From Lathyrus oleraceus (Eukaryota; Streptophyta; Magnoliopsida; Fabales; Fabaceae), in contig NC_066585.1 in NCBI RefSeq assembly GCF_024323335.1, positions 77,052,109-77,116,108 on the forward strand: a stretch of 64,000 nucleotides of DNA, read 5' to 3'. A model generated the notes under the pieces. The model did not search any database. It had not been told where the DNA came from and saw nothing but the letters and a program-made list of their open reading frames with translations. Positions within the stretch are counted from its first letter, which is position 1. The number at the start of each line of letters is the position of its first letter. A program made the position numbers and the translations under genes. Positions 1 to 11,290 of this stretch are shown here, one piece after another.

Positions 1-380
1 GGTGGCAATTTGAACATTTGTAGTAGGGGTAAAGCTTGAAGTACCAAAGCGTTTACGAGAAAAAAGTTACTCTCCTCACAAACAATGTATTTTTCCTCCA
101 CTTTATAATTACAAGTCATTTAATCTTCGTAAAGCTTATCTTTTGTCTTGTTTCACTTTATCGTTTATCATCTTTCTTTTAGTACTTTATCGTTTCTACT
201 TGTCATTTTACCTTTATTATTTCCTTGACTCGTCAAGAGTATCGTTTACACCCTTTCAACCAGTCAGAAACATTGTTTACCAAATAGCCATACACCCAAA
301 ACACTAAGTCCGGGACTCCTTAGCCGGTCCTGCAAGTAAACCTCATATAGTAAGGCTAGAGATTGTTGCGCAAAACAACA
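1..380 (+). mobile_element. LTR fragment of the Tat-type family (3' part)
   Basis: This sequence is a diverged reverse-complement copy of 33279-33718. Both contain the blocks around CGGTCCTGCAAGTAA and AAGGCTAGAGATTGTTG, and both end in ACA (here at 380). The window starts inside the LTR, so about 60 bases of its 5' end are missing. No primer binding site follows position 380, so this is a 3' LTR or a solo LTR, not a 5' LTR. Inside it, A/T-rich text with TTTATCGTTT-like repeats makes up the transcribed part. It carries no gene. Confidence 0.75.
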
Positions 381-814
381 GCCTTACAAAGCTTTTTTTG
401 CTGCTTTAGTCTATTCTGTAAACACACGTTTTGGTTCTCTACTTGAGTCGCTGCTTGCATGCGCCGAGCCATCTCCACAATCTGGTTGCATTGCTGAACA
501 AACATTACATTCAATTGCTCAATGTGTGGCTGTTCTATGCCGTGCTGCCAATGACCATAAATGCACATCTACTGTGAAAATGTTGCACCTCTCAATCAAG
601 TTTCGATTATGGGAAGTATGGATTACACAATTCACATATGAGATATTGACACTGGCAGTCTTATTAAGGTAATTCACTATCATGTGGCTGTAGTGCAACA
701 AATTATTTTCCCCCTTCTTCGATCGTACATCCTTGGAGAGACTGCTTTCTTTTGGTTGGAAAGGATGCATGTGTTGCCCCTGTTTCTGTTGATACTATGC
801 AGGTTAAAAGGTTG
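381..814. other. unassigned stretch between LTR and kinase fragment
   Basis: I see no supported gene here. A 70-codon minus-strand open frame (356-568) straddles the LTR boundary, which argues against a real gene. The stretch flanks the LTR end on one side and the kinase pseudogene on the other, and may be old retroelement or intergenic DNA. Confidence 0.4.
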
Positions 815-1330
815 CAATAAAAAAGGTTCATGGTATCTTTGAGCACATATCCGAAGTTGCACGTTTTCCTCGTGAGATAATGCTTCTCATACTTTTTCGA
901 CATCCCGATATTGTTGAAATTAAGTACATTATGTTGCCTCCTTCAAGAAGAGACTTCAAAGATATTTATGTTGAGCCAATGCTGACTTAACAAAAGAGCA
1001 CTACCATTTCTTCTTCACCGATTTCTTCGAGCATACAAGTATGTTCACACCGCAAATGTGTCTCATCGAGACTTGAAGCCAAAGAGTATACTTGCCAATA
1101 CAAACTCTAAACTTAAAATCTGTGATTTTGGGTTAGCTAGAGTTGCTTTTAGTGATACTCCAACAATGGTATTTTGGATGGATTATGTTGCTACAAGGTG
1201 GTATAGAGTACCAGAGCTCTATGAATCATTTTTACTCAAAGTATACTTTGGTAATTTATATTTGTAGTATCTGATGCATCTTTGCCAAAGTATTTATTGG
1301 AAAACTGCTTTTTCCTGAAAAAGATTCTGG
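815..1330 (+). pseudogene. MAP kinase (TDY-type) pseudogene fragment
   Basis: Conceptual translation, moving between frames, gives consecutive blocks typical of plant TDY-type MAP kinases. There is a segment resembling ARFPREIMLL, then RHPDIVEIKYIMLPPSRRDFKDIYV, then the catalytic-loop motif HRDLKPKS (about 1068-1090) and the DFG motif in CDFGLARVAF (about 1120-1147). An activation-loop-like DYVATRWYR follows (about 1181-1207; the family has TDYVATRWYRAPE). The tail is CIFAKVFIGKLLFPEK (about 1275-1322). There are several frameshifts and stops, about 25 residues of the N-terminal substrate loop are lost, and the glycine-rich ATP loop is absent. Segments that are split by introns in host MAPK genes run together here, which suggests a retrocopy, though I cannot check exon borders. 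Immediately downstream the sequence changes to an env-like retroelement ORF. It is non-functional. Confidence 0.8.
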
Positions 1331-1379
1331 TCCATCAGTTGTATCTAATAACGGGTATTGCTTGGTTCTTCTTCAACCG

Positions 1380-2700
1380 TGGTTCTTCTTCATCGCAACC
1401 ACAACCTCAAATCCCTCATTTGCTTAAGATAGTTTCATCAAGATCTTCTTCAGGTCAATTTGTTAGTACTGAAGATGCATATAAGGTTCCTGAAATTACT
1501 TTGAGTATTCATGTAGAGAATCAAGAAGTACTGGGCGAACTCTTAGTTGAGTTTGGAAATATTAAGAACAATGAGATTGACCTTCTTCCTACTTTAAAAT
1601 TTCAAGGTTGAGAAAGTTTCTTCAACCATTTTCAAGGCTCAATTTTCTTCAACCTGGTGAGAAAATTCTGGATACACGCCATATCTTCTCCTTTCCAAGT
1701 TACCTCCTTCGTGTTTGGATAGAAGATAGTGATATGTGAGAAGCTGGTAGCCAAACTCATTAGACATGATGTGTCTGGTATAAGGTGTGAACAAATGGTG
1801 GAAAAGGAATCTAATTTGACTGGGAATTTTAAAGTGATTTTCGCCTCTGGAAAATACTCTAGCAAGGTCAAGGATCTTCTTTCTCATTTGAAGGTATGGG
1901 CTAGAATCCTTCTTGGATGCATTCATTCCAGACCATCAACCAACTCCTCTGGCTACATCAATGGTGACCAACAATATATCCTTTACTATATTGAATATGT
2001 AAAGAAGGTGAATCTTTCTGCACTTTTGTTTCAACATCTAAGGGAAAGTGTAAGGGACACCAGTGATGGTAGCAAAAGGACAAAGATCTACATTCCTATG
2101 GGCAGGCTGATCTCAGACATTCTGACGGAGAGCCAACTGATTGACTCTCTAACAGATGATCAGTTCTCCAAAGGCATGCAACCTCAGGCTGGTAGGATGC
2201 TGAATACCAAGGCTCTGAAGAATACGAGGATTATTACTAAAGTGATAAGTCCTCCTGCTAAAATTCCCAAGGGTATCATCCTCAACAGAAGGATTCCTTT
2301 GAAATATTTCCCTATCTTCTCAACGCCATATCCTCTGACAGAGGTGGTGGAATTTCTGGAGAAGTGTGATACTGATGCTCTTCTAGCAGCTTCTGAAGCT
2401 ATTTCTCAAAAGAAGAAGAAGAAGACTGCTAAGAAGCATTCTAAAAGGATGGCTAAGAATTTTAAGGCTTCTAGAGAGCATAAGGATACTTTCTGCTGAA
2501 GAACCTAAAGTCTCTAAAGCTACTTCTGCTGGAACTGCTTCTGGAACAACTTCTCCTTATGAAGCTCGTCGTCCTACTGTTGTTTACAGTTCATCCATTT
2601 CAACAACCACACCCCTTCATCTATCTCCTTTCCACATACCACTCTACATGGATTCTCCTCTCCTTAACTACTCTTTCTCAAAATGTTCCTTAAGTTGATA
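1380..2700 (+). pseudogene. env-like legume retroelement ORF, degenerate
   Basis: The best open stretch is 1729-2499 (256 codons), with the motifs KLVAKLIRHDVSG, WARILLGCIHSRPSTNSSGY and IPMGRLISDILTE. From memory, this resembles proteins that legume genome annotations call envelope-like or putative retrotransposon proteins. I know no biochemical function for it. An upstream serine/glutamine-rich frame (about 1390-1610) and a downstream alanine/serine/threonine-rich frame (about 2496-2690) appear to be the same protein in other frames, so at least two frameshifts are present. The lysine run at about 2408-2435 resembles a nuclear-localisation-type basic patch. The segment directly follows the kinase fragment. 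An alternative is an unrelated plant-specific retroelement accessory ORF. No membrane segment is obvious, so a true envelope role is doubtful. Confidence 0.5.
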
Positions 2701-2713
2701 TATGCGTTCAAGA

Positions 2714-2724
2714 GGGGGGGGGGG
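2714..2724 (+). repeat. poly-G run of 11
   Basis: An uninterrupted G run lies between the env-like remnant and the LINE remnant. It may mark a junction or be a slippage product. Confidence 0.8.
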
Positions 2725-2744
2725 TCCAATTACGAAGGCTTTGG

Positions 2745-3380
2745 TCCTTAAAGGTTTGGAGAATATTTAGAGATCGAAAGCACCGAGTGAAATTAAATAT
2801 TTTGGTTGGACATGCTTGTTGAATATGTTACCTACTAAGCCGAATTTATTGAGAAGAGACATCAATTTGGATAATTCTATTTGTCCTTTTTGCTTTAATG
2901 CCGGTGAAACTCTCTTTCATCTTTTCTATTCTTGTGATATGGCTCAATTGATTTGGGACCATATGTGTGGTTGGCTTGACATCGATTTATGTGGGGAGCA
3001 TATTTCATTAATTTCTTTGTTTTTTTACCTTAAGAACTTATGTTCAATCAAATTCAGGGTTGAGTTTCACTATTGTATCTGGTTAGCGGTTTGTTGAGCT
3101 TTGTGGACATCTAGGAATTCTACCATCTTTGAAGAAGGAAGATTGGAAGAGATGGATATTTTGGAAATCATTAAATTCTTATCTAGAGAGTGCTTTTTGG
3201 CCAAATTTTGTGGGCGCATCAATGTGAATTCGTTGTTGTGGCAAACTAATCATTCTTTCTTTTTATTCGGATAATGGATTTTTTGTTGTTTTTCTTTAGC
3301 TGTGTTTTTTGTGTTCTGAGGGTTGAGCACTCTTTGTGCTCTTTTTTATAATTTGCTTTTACTTATATAAAAAAACTCAA
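2745..3380 (+). mobile_element. 5'-truncated LINE (L1-like) with zf-RVT C-terminus
   Basis: The frame from about 2775 to 3274, interrupted by one TGA at 3094-3096, reads as the C-terminal zinc-binding region that follows reverse transcriptase in plant L1 LINEs. It contains KAPSEIKYFGWTCLLNMLPTK, a cysteine pair in SICPFC, and E-T-L-F-H-L-F-Y-S-C, giving the C-x2-C ... H-x4-C pattern of zf-RVT. Then come WTSRNSTIFEE and a short tail. The remnant ends near a run of A at 3370-3376, as expected for a LINE 3' end. The endonuclease and RT palm are absent, so this is the usual dead-on-arrival 5' truncation. I could not identify a target-site duplication. Confidence 0.85.
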
Positions 3381-5735
3381 AATTGTGCATTATTAATTAA
3401 ATTTCAAAATGGTTCTCCCTGTAACAAAGAACCGTTCAAGAGGATTAATAATTAACTTGAATGATCCAATAAAAAGTGAGTAACGTTTTCCAAGAGTCAT
3501 GGAAAGAAGAAGTTTTATCATGATCAAATAAAAGGTTCATGTGTTTAGATGCTCATCAATATGATTAAAATCATGTTGAAAAATTACATCAATTCAACGG
3601 TTTCAAATATTTACTTTATTATTTTTACCTTTTTTTTATTAGAACGTGATTTTTAAACACGATTTGATTTTCTAACGTGAAACCAAACACATGTTCAATA
3701 CATTAATTGGGTGATTGTTGATATGGCAAAAGAGGAGAAGAAGCAAACATCGCACAACATTACTCAGACTCATTACTATTAGTATTGTTACAATTTTTTT
3801 CTTCTTTTGGATGAGGATAAAATAATCATTTTCTCTTTTCTTATTATATAAAATAGACGGATCTCACTCTCTAATTCCATTTCTCTGTACACCTTTTTCT
3901 TACTTAAATGAAGCCTAAGACTAAATAAATCCTACAAAAGTTCTGCTTATTTGTTTTATTTACGTAGTTAATTTAGTATAACAATGATTGACTTGCTTTA
4001 ATAAGCATAGAAATGGTTAACAAATAATATCTGAAATAAACAAAAAAACTGTTGTAGGAGAAGCAGTGGGTGAAGAACATGAACATGATAGAATTGACAA
4101 TTGAAAATAAACCAAGACCAAAACAGTGAAACCACAATAATCGTAGAGATAGAAGGGTCACGTGACGTGTAGATGAAAAGGAAAGAATTAGGTGAGGTGG
4201 GAGTAATGTGCGACTTTTCTCTATATTCAATTAAACCTTCTCGAACAACGCCTTTCCCAACTTAGTCCTCACGGTACTGCATTATTTATCTAAATTTTTT
4301 GTTACGTTAACATCTACTCCTATTAATTCTAAAATATCCATAAAAAAGTTAAAGTCACCAACCGATTCATGGAAGTAGGTAGCCATACAAATTATAAATT
4401 GTTCTGTTTAGGATATAAAATAAGTTAAAAAACGGTGACGATGATGGACCAAAGTTTCGTTGAGATTCTTTGTAATAATACTATAATATAAATTTGTTAT
4501 TTGTTAAGAATAAATTGTAGAGAATTGTGGGATACATTTATAGTTGAGATTCTTGGTAATAATTAGGATGATAATTTGGGTGTTGAGAGGTCCCGAAAAG
4601 AGTGTGGTTCCTTCTTGGTGGTCGACTAGGGTCGATATGACCAACCAAGAACAGTTGTCCCACATGCTCTTGTTTGTGCGTAGCAAGTCGAGGGCTTGTT
4701 ATGTCAGCCTCGAATGTCGACCACTCGATTCATCACCTTTGGACGGGTGAGAGAAATGTTCTAGTTTCTTGGAAATTCGTCTATTTAATGCTCCATATTA
4801 CAAATGTCTTTTCAAAAGTGTCATCATTGTATCTCTTAAAAACTGAAACATTCGAGTGTTACATGTGAGCGATTTGATACATTTGATGGAGTCTTTGCAT
4901 GCTAAATAATAGTTTTTGAAGAATCAATGCTACTTTCTTTGAGTTACTTTCTTAGTTTAGCAATCATCTTCTTATTTGACGTTTTTACTTCTATGCATCT
5001 GAAAAGTTAGCACATTATGGGTAAGAAGTCATAAAAGAGTACTCACAAGTCCTAGAAGAATATTCCATCTTCTTGGATGGAATTTGTCTATTCTTCCAGT
5101 GTTTCTACTTTGTGATAGTGAACAGTCTTGATGACACCTTTATCGAAGTTGACCCGTCTTCCTACTAGGGAATCTTGAGTTCCGCCGAGGACAAAACAAT
5201 ATCTGCTAAGTATGGAAATTGTGTCATCCCATTCTATTAAGGCACTTTCTCCGTCATGGGTCTTTGTCTCCCCTTCACTTCCCTTTAGATAGAATTTCTA
5301 AAGCATTTGACAATAGCTCATTCCCAACTTCATCTTGGCAATTGGGCATACATGAAGGCTTACCAACATTGGTGTGAATACCTGTACGAAAAGTCTCTTG
5401 TGACAATTTTCTTTCACCTATTTAAATGCCATTGTGGCTCTGTGACTCGGCCCGAGGTAGAGGATTAATTTGTTTTCATCTGAATGTGCGCGACTTTGGG
5501 TCTCTTTTGGAGCTACAATCTTTTGAAGATTGGTTCTTTTTGGTCCTATTAGCCTGAAACACATGATACAATTTACGCCATTGGAGACGGAGTGGAGGGA
5601 AGATGTGTTTAGTTGTTCCCTAAGTATTGGACCGAAAGTCACTTTCAAATGGGGAACAATCTTAACGTGTATAAGGAAGATGATTTTTTTGATGAGGCTC
5701 GGTACCAGAAAAATCAGTTGATGAATTTTATCAGC
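3381..5735. other. intergenic or unrecognised sequence
   Basis: AT-rich DNA in which no open frame exceeds about 90 codons and none resembles a protein I know. The part at about 4560-4760 is less AT-rich and contains repeated GTCGA-type tetramers, so it may be an old LTR remnant. The part at about 5030-5735 lies left of the broken gag of an Athila-type element. It could hold decayed retroelement sequence, but I see no motif. Confidence 0.4.
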
Positions 5736-5738
5736 AGC

Positions 5739-6727
5739 CTAAGATACTTCAAAAGACGTACCCCCGTATAGGTCGTTTAAAAGGTTACACTCTGCCGATT
5801 CGTGTCCTTTAGATCCACAAAGTTCACATTCTATGTGGACTACTGCTGCGGTGTGAGTGTTTGTAGACATATGTTCGATCCTAAGGGCCAAAGCGTCCAT
5901 TTTCGCCTGCATCATGTCTAGAGAGCTTACCTCATGTGTTCCACCTTGGGTCTCCTTTTTCTCTATTGATGCTCGTTCAGTTCCCCATTGGTAATGGTTT
6001 TGGGCCATATCCTCAATTAGGTCACAAGCTTCAGGATAAGGTTTGTTCATCAGCGCGCCACCTGCGGCAGCGTCGATGCTCATCTTTGTGTTATAATGGA
6101 GTCCATTGTAGAAGGTATGAACGATCAGCCATTGTTCTAGGCCATGGTGTGAACAGACTCTTAATAGCTCTTTATATCTCTCCCAAGCTTCAAAAAGCGA
6201 TTCTCCTTGGTTTTGGGTAAATCTAGTTATTTGGTTTCGAAGAACAACAATATTACTAGGGGGAAATATCTAGCGAGGAATACTCTCCTAAGGTCTTCCC
6301 AGGTAGTTATTGAATTAGCTGGAAGTGAATCTAACTATGAACGTGCTCTATCCCTGAGGGAGAAAGGAAATAATCTTATACGAATCGCATCGGGTGAAGC
6401 GCCGTTAGATTTAAAGGTGTCGGCTAGTTGGATAAAAACTTTTAAATGTTAATTCGGGTTCTCAGTAGCAAGACCCGCGTATTGGTTTTGTTGCACTAAT
6501 TGCAACAAAGACGGTTTTAGTTCGAAATTGTTAGCAGGAATAAGGGGGTTTACTATACTCGAACTAGGTTCCTCGTCAGAGGGTTGGGCAAATTCCTTAA
6601 GAGGTCTCCGGTCTCGATTCTCAGCCATAGCTTTCTTAATTCGGATGAGTAATAGTCGTGTACGAGTATAACGTTCGGGTTCCACTAAAGGATCTACTAA
6701 ATTTTCGGTACTACGGGTTCTTCGCAT
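5739..6727 (-). pseudogene. gag: gag of Athila/Cyclops-type element A, frameshifted
   Basis: On the minus strand the N-terminus begins at 6727 (MRRTRSTENLVDPLVEPER) and runs to about 6449. Later parts are split over other frames, and the last open part is 6083-5739. Near its C-terminus is a CCHC zinc knuckle, C-E-L-C-G-S-K-G-H-E-S-A-E-C (C-x2-C-x4-H-x4-C). The same order is seen in element B (8382-9589), and the two proteins align along their length (DAAAGGALM and NHYQWG/NHCQWG are shared). Gag would form the virus-like particle and bind element RNA. Several frameshifts make it non-functional. Left of 5739 the similarity stops, so pol is missing or unrecognisable. Confidence 0.85.
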
Positions 6728-6792
6728 TTACCGGATAATAATGCCTTAGTCTAGACGGTGTAACAACAGGGTACGAAATTTGACGAAGTTGG

Positions 6793-6810
6793 TCCCCGGC
6801 AACGGCGCCA
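6793..6810 (-). promoter_or_regulatory. primer binding site of element A (tRNA-Asp-like)
   Basis: Read on the minus strand this is TGGCGCCGTTGCCGGGGA, the complement of a tRNA 3' end. It is the PBS type used by Athila/Cyclops/Calypso elements (tRNA-Asp, from family knowledge). It lies six bases inside the 5' LTR end and is identical to the PBS of element B at 9676-9693. Confidence 0.9.
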
Positions 6811-6816
6811 AAAACT

Positions 6817-8381
6817 TGATCGTGTGAATTCGCAAGTGCACGAATCGCGTCAAAATAATATAAAAGAATATCGATCCCACAGAGACCAAATCGTCAATCT
6901 ATCGATTACTATCGTTACAGTGTTTATCTAAGGCGGTATAAAAGAGATATTTGGTTTGCAAAACAACGGTAAATAATAAATGCAGGTAAAGACAGGTTGA
7001 ATGTATTTCACGTCAGTTAAGTGATGTTTCGATTGTCTAAATAGAACTACTTATGAGGCAATATTTTCTACTCTTGAAAAGAATCCATTTAACAGGAACT
7101 GTCGCTTTCACGTATTCAGAATCGAGTTTACCCTTAAATTAAGGCCTTTTATTGTCACTTATAAAAGATGCGCAGAATGCTAAAGTAGTAAACTTATTTT
7201 TAAGAAATAAGACTCATAAACTTAGTTGAAAAGTGATTTTGATTTGGAAAGTTTTACCCGAGGAGTTTCCTGATTTAAGATCTATCAACGCGTCCGAAAA
7301 CAGTTTCAAAAATAGTTTTTCCTTAAAGTGATAAAAATTCCTAGTTAACTAAGCCAGGGTGCTTTCACACTCCTTGAATAATTAAAACTAACCAAGTTTG
7401 TTTTAGAAAACTCAAGTTAAAAATCAAAACAACCTTTAAAGTATTTCTACAAATTCAATATGTGAAACATTACTTTAACCCCGATCCTTACATTCTAACC
7501 TTTAAAAGATTTAGCCAAACATGGTAACACAAACAAACACAACGGTATTGATCATGATGAAAAGTTTGTTTTAGAATGTGAGGCGTAAAGAGCGAGTAAA
7601 GTGCGTGAAATAAATAAAGTAAAGCGAGTGTGGAAAATAAATAAAGTAAAACGAGTGCGGAAAATAAATAAAGTAAAGCGAGTGCGAAAAATAAATAAAG
7701 TAAAGCGAGTGCGGAAAATAAATAAAGTAAAGCGAGTGCGGAAAATAAATAAAGTAAAGCGATAAATAAGAGCCTGCTCCAAACGGAGGGCTTTAAATCT
7801 GGTACAAAAATAAACCTCCGACTCCTGAAGCTAAAGACAACAACAACTCGAAGTGACCCAACTCAATCTCACTAAGGTGCGATAACCCCCCGATGTGACA
7901 GATTACCGCTATTACAAATGATAAATATAGGCTTAGTGTTGTAAAACTAAGTTGGATGATTTGAAAATGAAATGGAATAAGCTATTTATAGAGGATTTCA
8001 GCAGCTTGCAAAGACCATGGTGCCCTCCAACTTCTCCTTAGTGGGAACGTGATTTCTAAAGGTGGCGCCCGCCATCCCTTCATGGCGCCTGCCATGTGTG
8101 TAAATGGGGAAGATCATGGGAACGTGGCGGTTACCTCCTAGTTGAGGGCTGGTGACTCATGGCTTCTCCTATAGCGGCCGCCATGTGCAACACCATGTGT
8201 GTAATTTTCGCCGAAAAACTCTAATTTTAGGTCTTTTTGCTTTGTTTCTTCCAAAAGAGTCCGAAAGTGCTAAATATCTGAAAACAAGATAAAAGAGAGC
8301 ACAATACAAACAATATGATAATAAAGTCCTAATAAACATGTGAAATCCGAGTAAAAAACACAGTGTAATTTAGTGTGATCA
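6817..8381 (-). mobile_element. 5' LTR of Athila-type element A
   Basis: On the minus strand the LTR starts TGATCACAC at 8381 and ends CACACGATCA at 6817, giving short inverted termini TGATC/GATCA. The PBS lies just beyond its end. At its start it abuts the gag of element B, interrupted in mid-frame, so element A inserted into element B. The LTR contains an in-phase 27-bp minisatellite (7612-7762). No second LTR of element A is visible to the left, so its 3' half has been lost or lies in unrecognisable sequence. Confidence 0.88.
7600..7762 (-). repeat. 27-bp tandem repeat inside LTR A
   Basis: About six copies of a unit built from AAATAAATAAAGTAAAGCGA plus GTGCGGA. Because the unit is a multiple of three, one minus-strand frame stays open and encodes a nine-residue repeat (FTLFIFRTR). 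It is a consequence of the repeat, not a gene. Confidence 0.9.
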
Positions 8382-9589
8382 GACTTCCTAGGAATGTTAT
8401 GAGCATTAGTAGCTGGCTTTTGATATCCAGGTGGAGCAGCAGGTGCTTGGCCATGTGCATACAAGGCGTTGTTGTTCTTGTACGAAAAGTTAGGATGGTT
8501 TTTCCAACCTGGGTTGTAGGTATTCGAATAAGGGTTTTCTTGTGCATAATTTATTATATCAGTGGTGACTCCTGCTAATATCTGACATTCTGGTGTAGTG
8601 TGTCCAGGAATTCCACATAACTCGCAGTTTGGAGTTACGGCAGCCACGGTGGCTGCGGGTGGTATGGTTAAGTTGTCTAACTTTTGAACAAGGGCATCTA
8701 CCTTTGCATGGACATGGTCAAGGCTACTGATTTCGTACATTCCACCTTTTGTTTGGGACTTTTCTACTGGAGTTCTTTCACCTCCCCATTGGCAATGGTT
8801 ACGGGCCATGTTTTCAATGAGTTTATAGGCTTCGTTGTATGGCTTGTCCATAAGTGCACCGCCCGCGGCAGCGTCTACTGTCAGTCTTATGTTATACAAA
8901 AGCCCATAGTAAAATGTGTGAATGATCACCCAGTCTTCGAGACCGTGATGTGGACACATCCTCATCATGTATTTGTATCTCTCCCACGCGTCGTAGAGAG
9001 ATTCTGCATCTTTTTGTCGAAATCCGTTGATTTGAGCTCTCAGCATAGTAGTTTTTCTCGGCGGAAAATATCGGGCTAAGAAAACGTTCTTCAGTTCTTC
9101 CATTGTAGTGACTGAGTTGGATGGCAAGGATTGCAACCAAGCCCAGGCTCCGTCTCTTAGAGAGAAAGGAAAAAGGCGTAGTCTTATCGCATCTTGAGAT
9201 ACACCATTCGCCTTCACAATGCCTGCGTACTGCACAAACTTGGTCAAATGTTCATTAGGGTCGTCCGTAGGATTTCCAGCAAATTGATGTTGTTGGACAG
9301 CTGATAACAATGAGGGTTTCAACTCGAAACCGTTTCGATCGATAGCAGGGGCAACCATGTTGTTGTGAGGTTCTTGTTGGGATGGGGTAGCGTAGAACTT
9401 AAGAGGACGACTCTGGGGTCCTACTGTAGCCATGGTTGGTTTTTCAACTGGTTTAGTAGTAGAAAAGAAGATATTGGGAATATTGTACCTTCGTTGGTAC
9501 TCTAGTATTCGGCGTCTTAAATATAAGAAACACTCTAATTCTGCGATTGGTGGTACTAAGTTTTCTCCTTGTGAGCGAGTACTTGGCAT
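8382..9589 (-). CDS. gag: gag of Athila-type element B, truncated by insertion
   Basis: An open frame starts at ATG 9589 and is uninterrupted for about 400 codons to the insertion point of element A at 8382/8381. The 37 further codons to 8270 belong to LTR A. It begins MPSTRSQGENLVPP. The central Retrotrans_gag-type region contains RLRLFPFSLRDGAWAWLQSL and NGFRQKDAESLYDAWERYK. The C-terminal zinc knuckle is C-E-L-C-G-I-P-G-H-T-T-P-E-C (C-x2-C-x4-H-x4-C, about 8605-8640), followed by an asparagine/proline-rich tail. The start lies about 90 bases inside the PBS, as expected for a 5' gag. This is the best-preserved Athila-type ORF here. It lost its continuation into protease and pol when element A landed in it. 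Confidence 0.9.
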
Positions 9590-9675
9590 ACAATCGAGAA
9601 ATAAGGGAAAGGAAATTAATTTTTACCTCAGTATATACTGCGCAACGAAAGAATCACACTATTTGATTAAATTAG

Positions 9676-9693
9676 TCCCCGGCAACGGCGCCA
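9676..9693 (-). promoter_or_regulatory. primer binding site of element B (tRNA-Asp-like)
   Basis: Minus-strand TGGCGCCGTTGCCGGGGA, identical to the PBS of element A. It lies between the LTR end at 9700 and the gag start at 9589. Confidence 0.9.
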
Positions 9694-9699
9694 AAAACT

Positions 9700-11290
9700 T
9701 GATACGTGTCTCATGACTGTATATAAAATATAGTCTATCGGATACTTGACTGCAAGTGCACAGTCTAGTCGTTTAGTTTTAAAAGATATCGAACCCACAG
9801 GGAACGATGGTCAAACTAATTTTATCAATGTTACTATGTTTAGCTAAGGCGATGATTTTCAGAGGTTTGGTTCAACAAAAATTAAATCTAAAGAAAATTA
9901 AGCTTTTAAGAAAATATTAATGAAGGGATATCGGTATGCAACTCATTAATTGTCAGGGATTCGATAAGTCACCGGTGTATATTTTAATTACCAAATACCT
10001 TTTAGTAGAAAATACTCATTTAAAAGGCTTTATCTCACACTCTCGTGATTGTTGACTCGGACTATACTTTTAAGTCAGAATGTACGCTCTCGCTGTCCCA
10101 CTTGAAGTTAAAAATACTTTTTGAAAATAAATAAGTTCTAATTGCTTTTAAAGTGCTCTCGCTATTTTTAAAATCAATGCCTAGTTTTTACTATCCAGTT
10201 CGACCCTCACGCTCTCGCGATTGCCGGTTCTAACCTTAGTTAATTTCCCACTCTCGTGGCAAAACCGTATTAAATAGCTTCTCACTCTCGTGACAAAGTT
10301 AATTAAATTCAGATTAAAAACCACAGCCAGAAAGATTATTTGAGAGAAGAAGTTTACACCGATTATTATTAAATCCTGTCTAATTAAATTATTTGCATAC
10401 CGATACCGGTAGTTTAGCCGGACATGTTAAATAATGAAAATACAGACAAACAGAAACAATTTAACAATAAAGCAAACATGATTATTTAATAATAAAGCAA
10501 TAATAATAATTGAATAAAAACCTGGAACTTTGATTAATTGAATATGTCGAATCTTGACGTACTTGAGCAGTCCTCCACAGGTCGGTAGGATTCTGCTTCT
10601 TCGAAATAAATGCTTAAACTAAACTAACTAAGTTGCAGTAGTTCCCCAATGTAGGAAACTACTAATTTTGGCTAAGTGAAAAATGGAAAGGATAGGGAAA
10701 AATCAAAGCTCGGAACGGAAAGGTAAACAAATTGCAGTAAAAGAAAATAATGCTTGCTGAAGAAAAATACGTGAAAACAAAATTGCAGGAGTGGAAAAAG
10801 GCAGAGAGATAGGGTGAGAGAGTCCAGCCTGGAAATTTCCAACTTTCATTCTTTTATAGTACCCCTTGGTCTTCGTGCTTGAGAAAAATAAGGAGGACTT
10901 AGTTGAGGGAGGCATTCACGGGAAGGTGGTTGCATGAGCGAAAACTGGGGCGACGTGGATCACTTCTGTTTGAAACCCATTACGCTGACTTTGCATAAGT
11001 GACGGTCGTGATGGATTTTTGGCGTTCGTCACAATCAAGGCGTGATGATCGTGATGGGGTGTGTGACAAGCGTCACATGCACAACATTCACATATTCTAG
11101 TTTTTCTGCTGTTTCTCTTCTATTTCTTCTTCTTTTCCTTCCTTTTCTATACTTTGCTCATTTAAGGATGGGAATTGAAATACCTGCAAAAATAACTCGA
11201 ACACTTGCGGAATAATCAGAATATAAATGAAAATGGTACGATTTTTAAATGTAAATCAAGGAAAATATACGATACATTTTCGTGTTATCA
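9700..11290 (-). mobile_element. 5' LTR of Athila-type element B
   Basis: On the minus strand this LTR starts TGATAACACG at 11290 and ends GACACGTATCA at 9700. It has the same architecture as LTR A (TGAT ... ATCA ends, similar length of about 1.59 kb, PBS 6 bases away). Plus-strand text has a run of ACTCTCGTGA / GCTCTCGC-type motifs (about 10035-10295) that repeats every 40-60 bases. To its right the sequence continues directly as the end part of an Ogre-type LTR (11291-11494), so element B inserted into that LTR. Confidence 0.87.

Noticed and set aside
356..568. 70-codon minus-strand open frame
   Set aside because: Crosses the LTR end at 380 and has no recognisable motif.
3973..4230. 85-codon minus-strand hydrophobic frame
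   Set aside because: AT-rich DNA readily yields Phe/Leu/Ser frames; no start context, no homologous features, not part of an element.
7552..7782. Minus-strand frame of nine-residue repeats (FTLFIFRTR)
   Set aside because: Translation of a 27-bp tandem repeat inside an LTR; not a gene.
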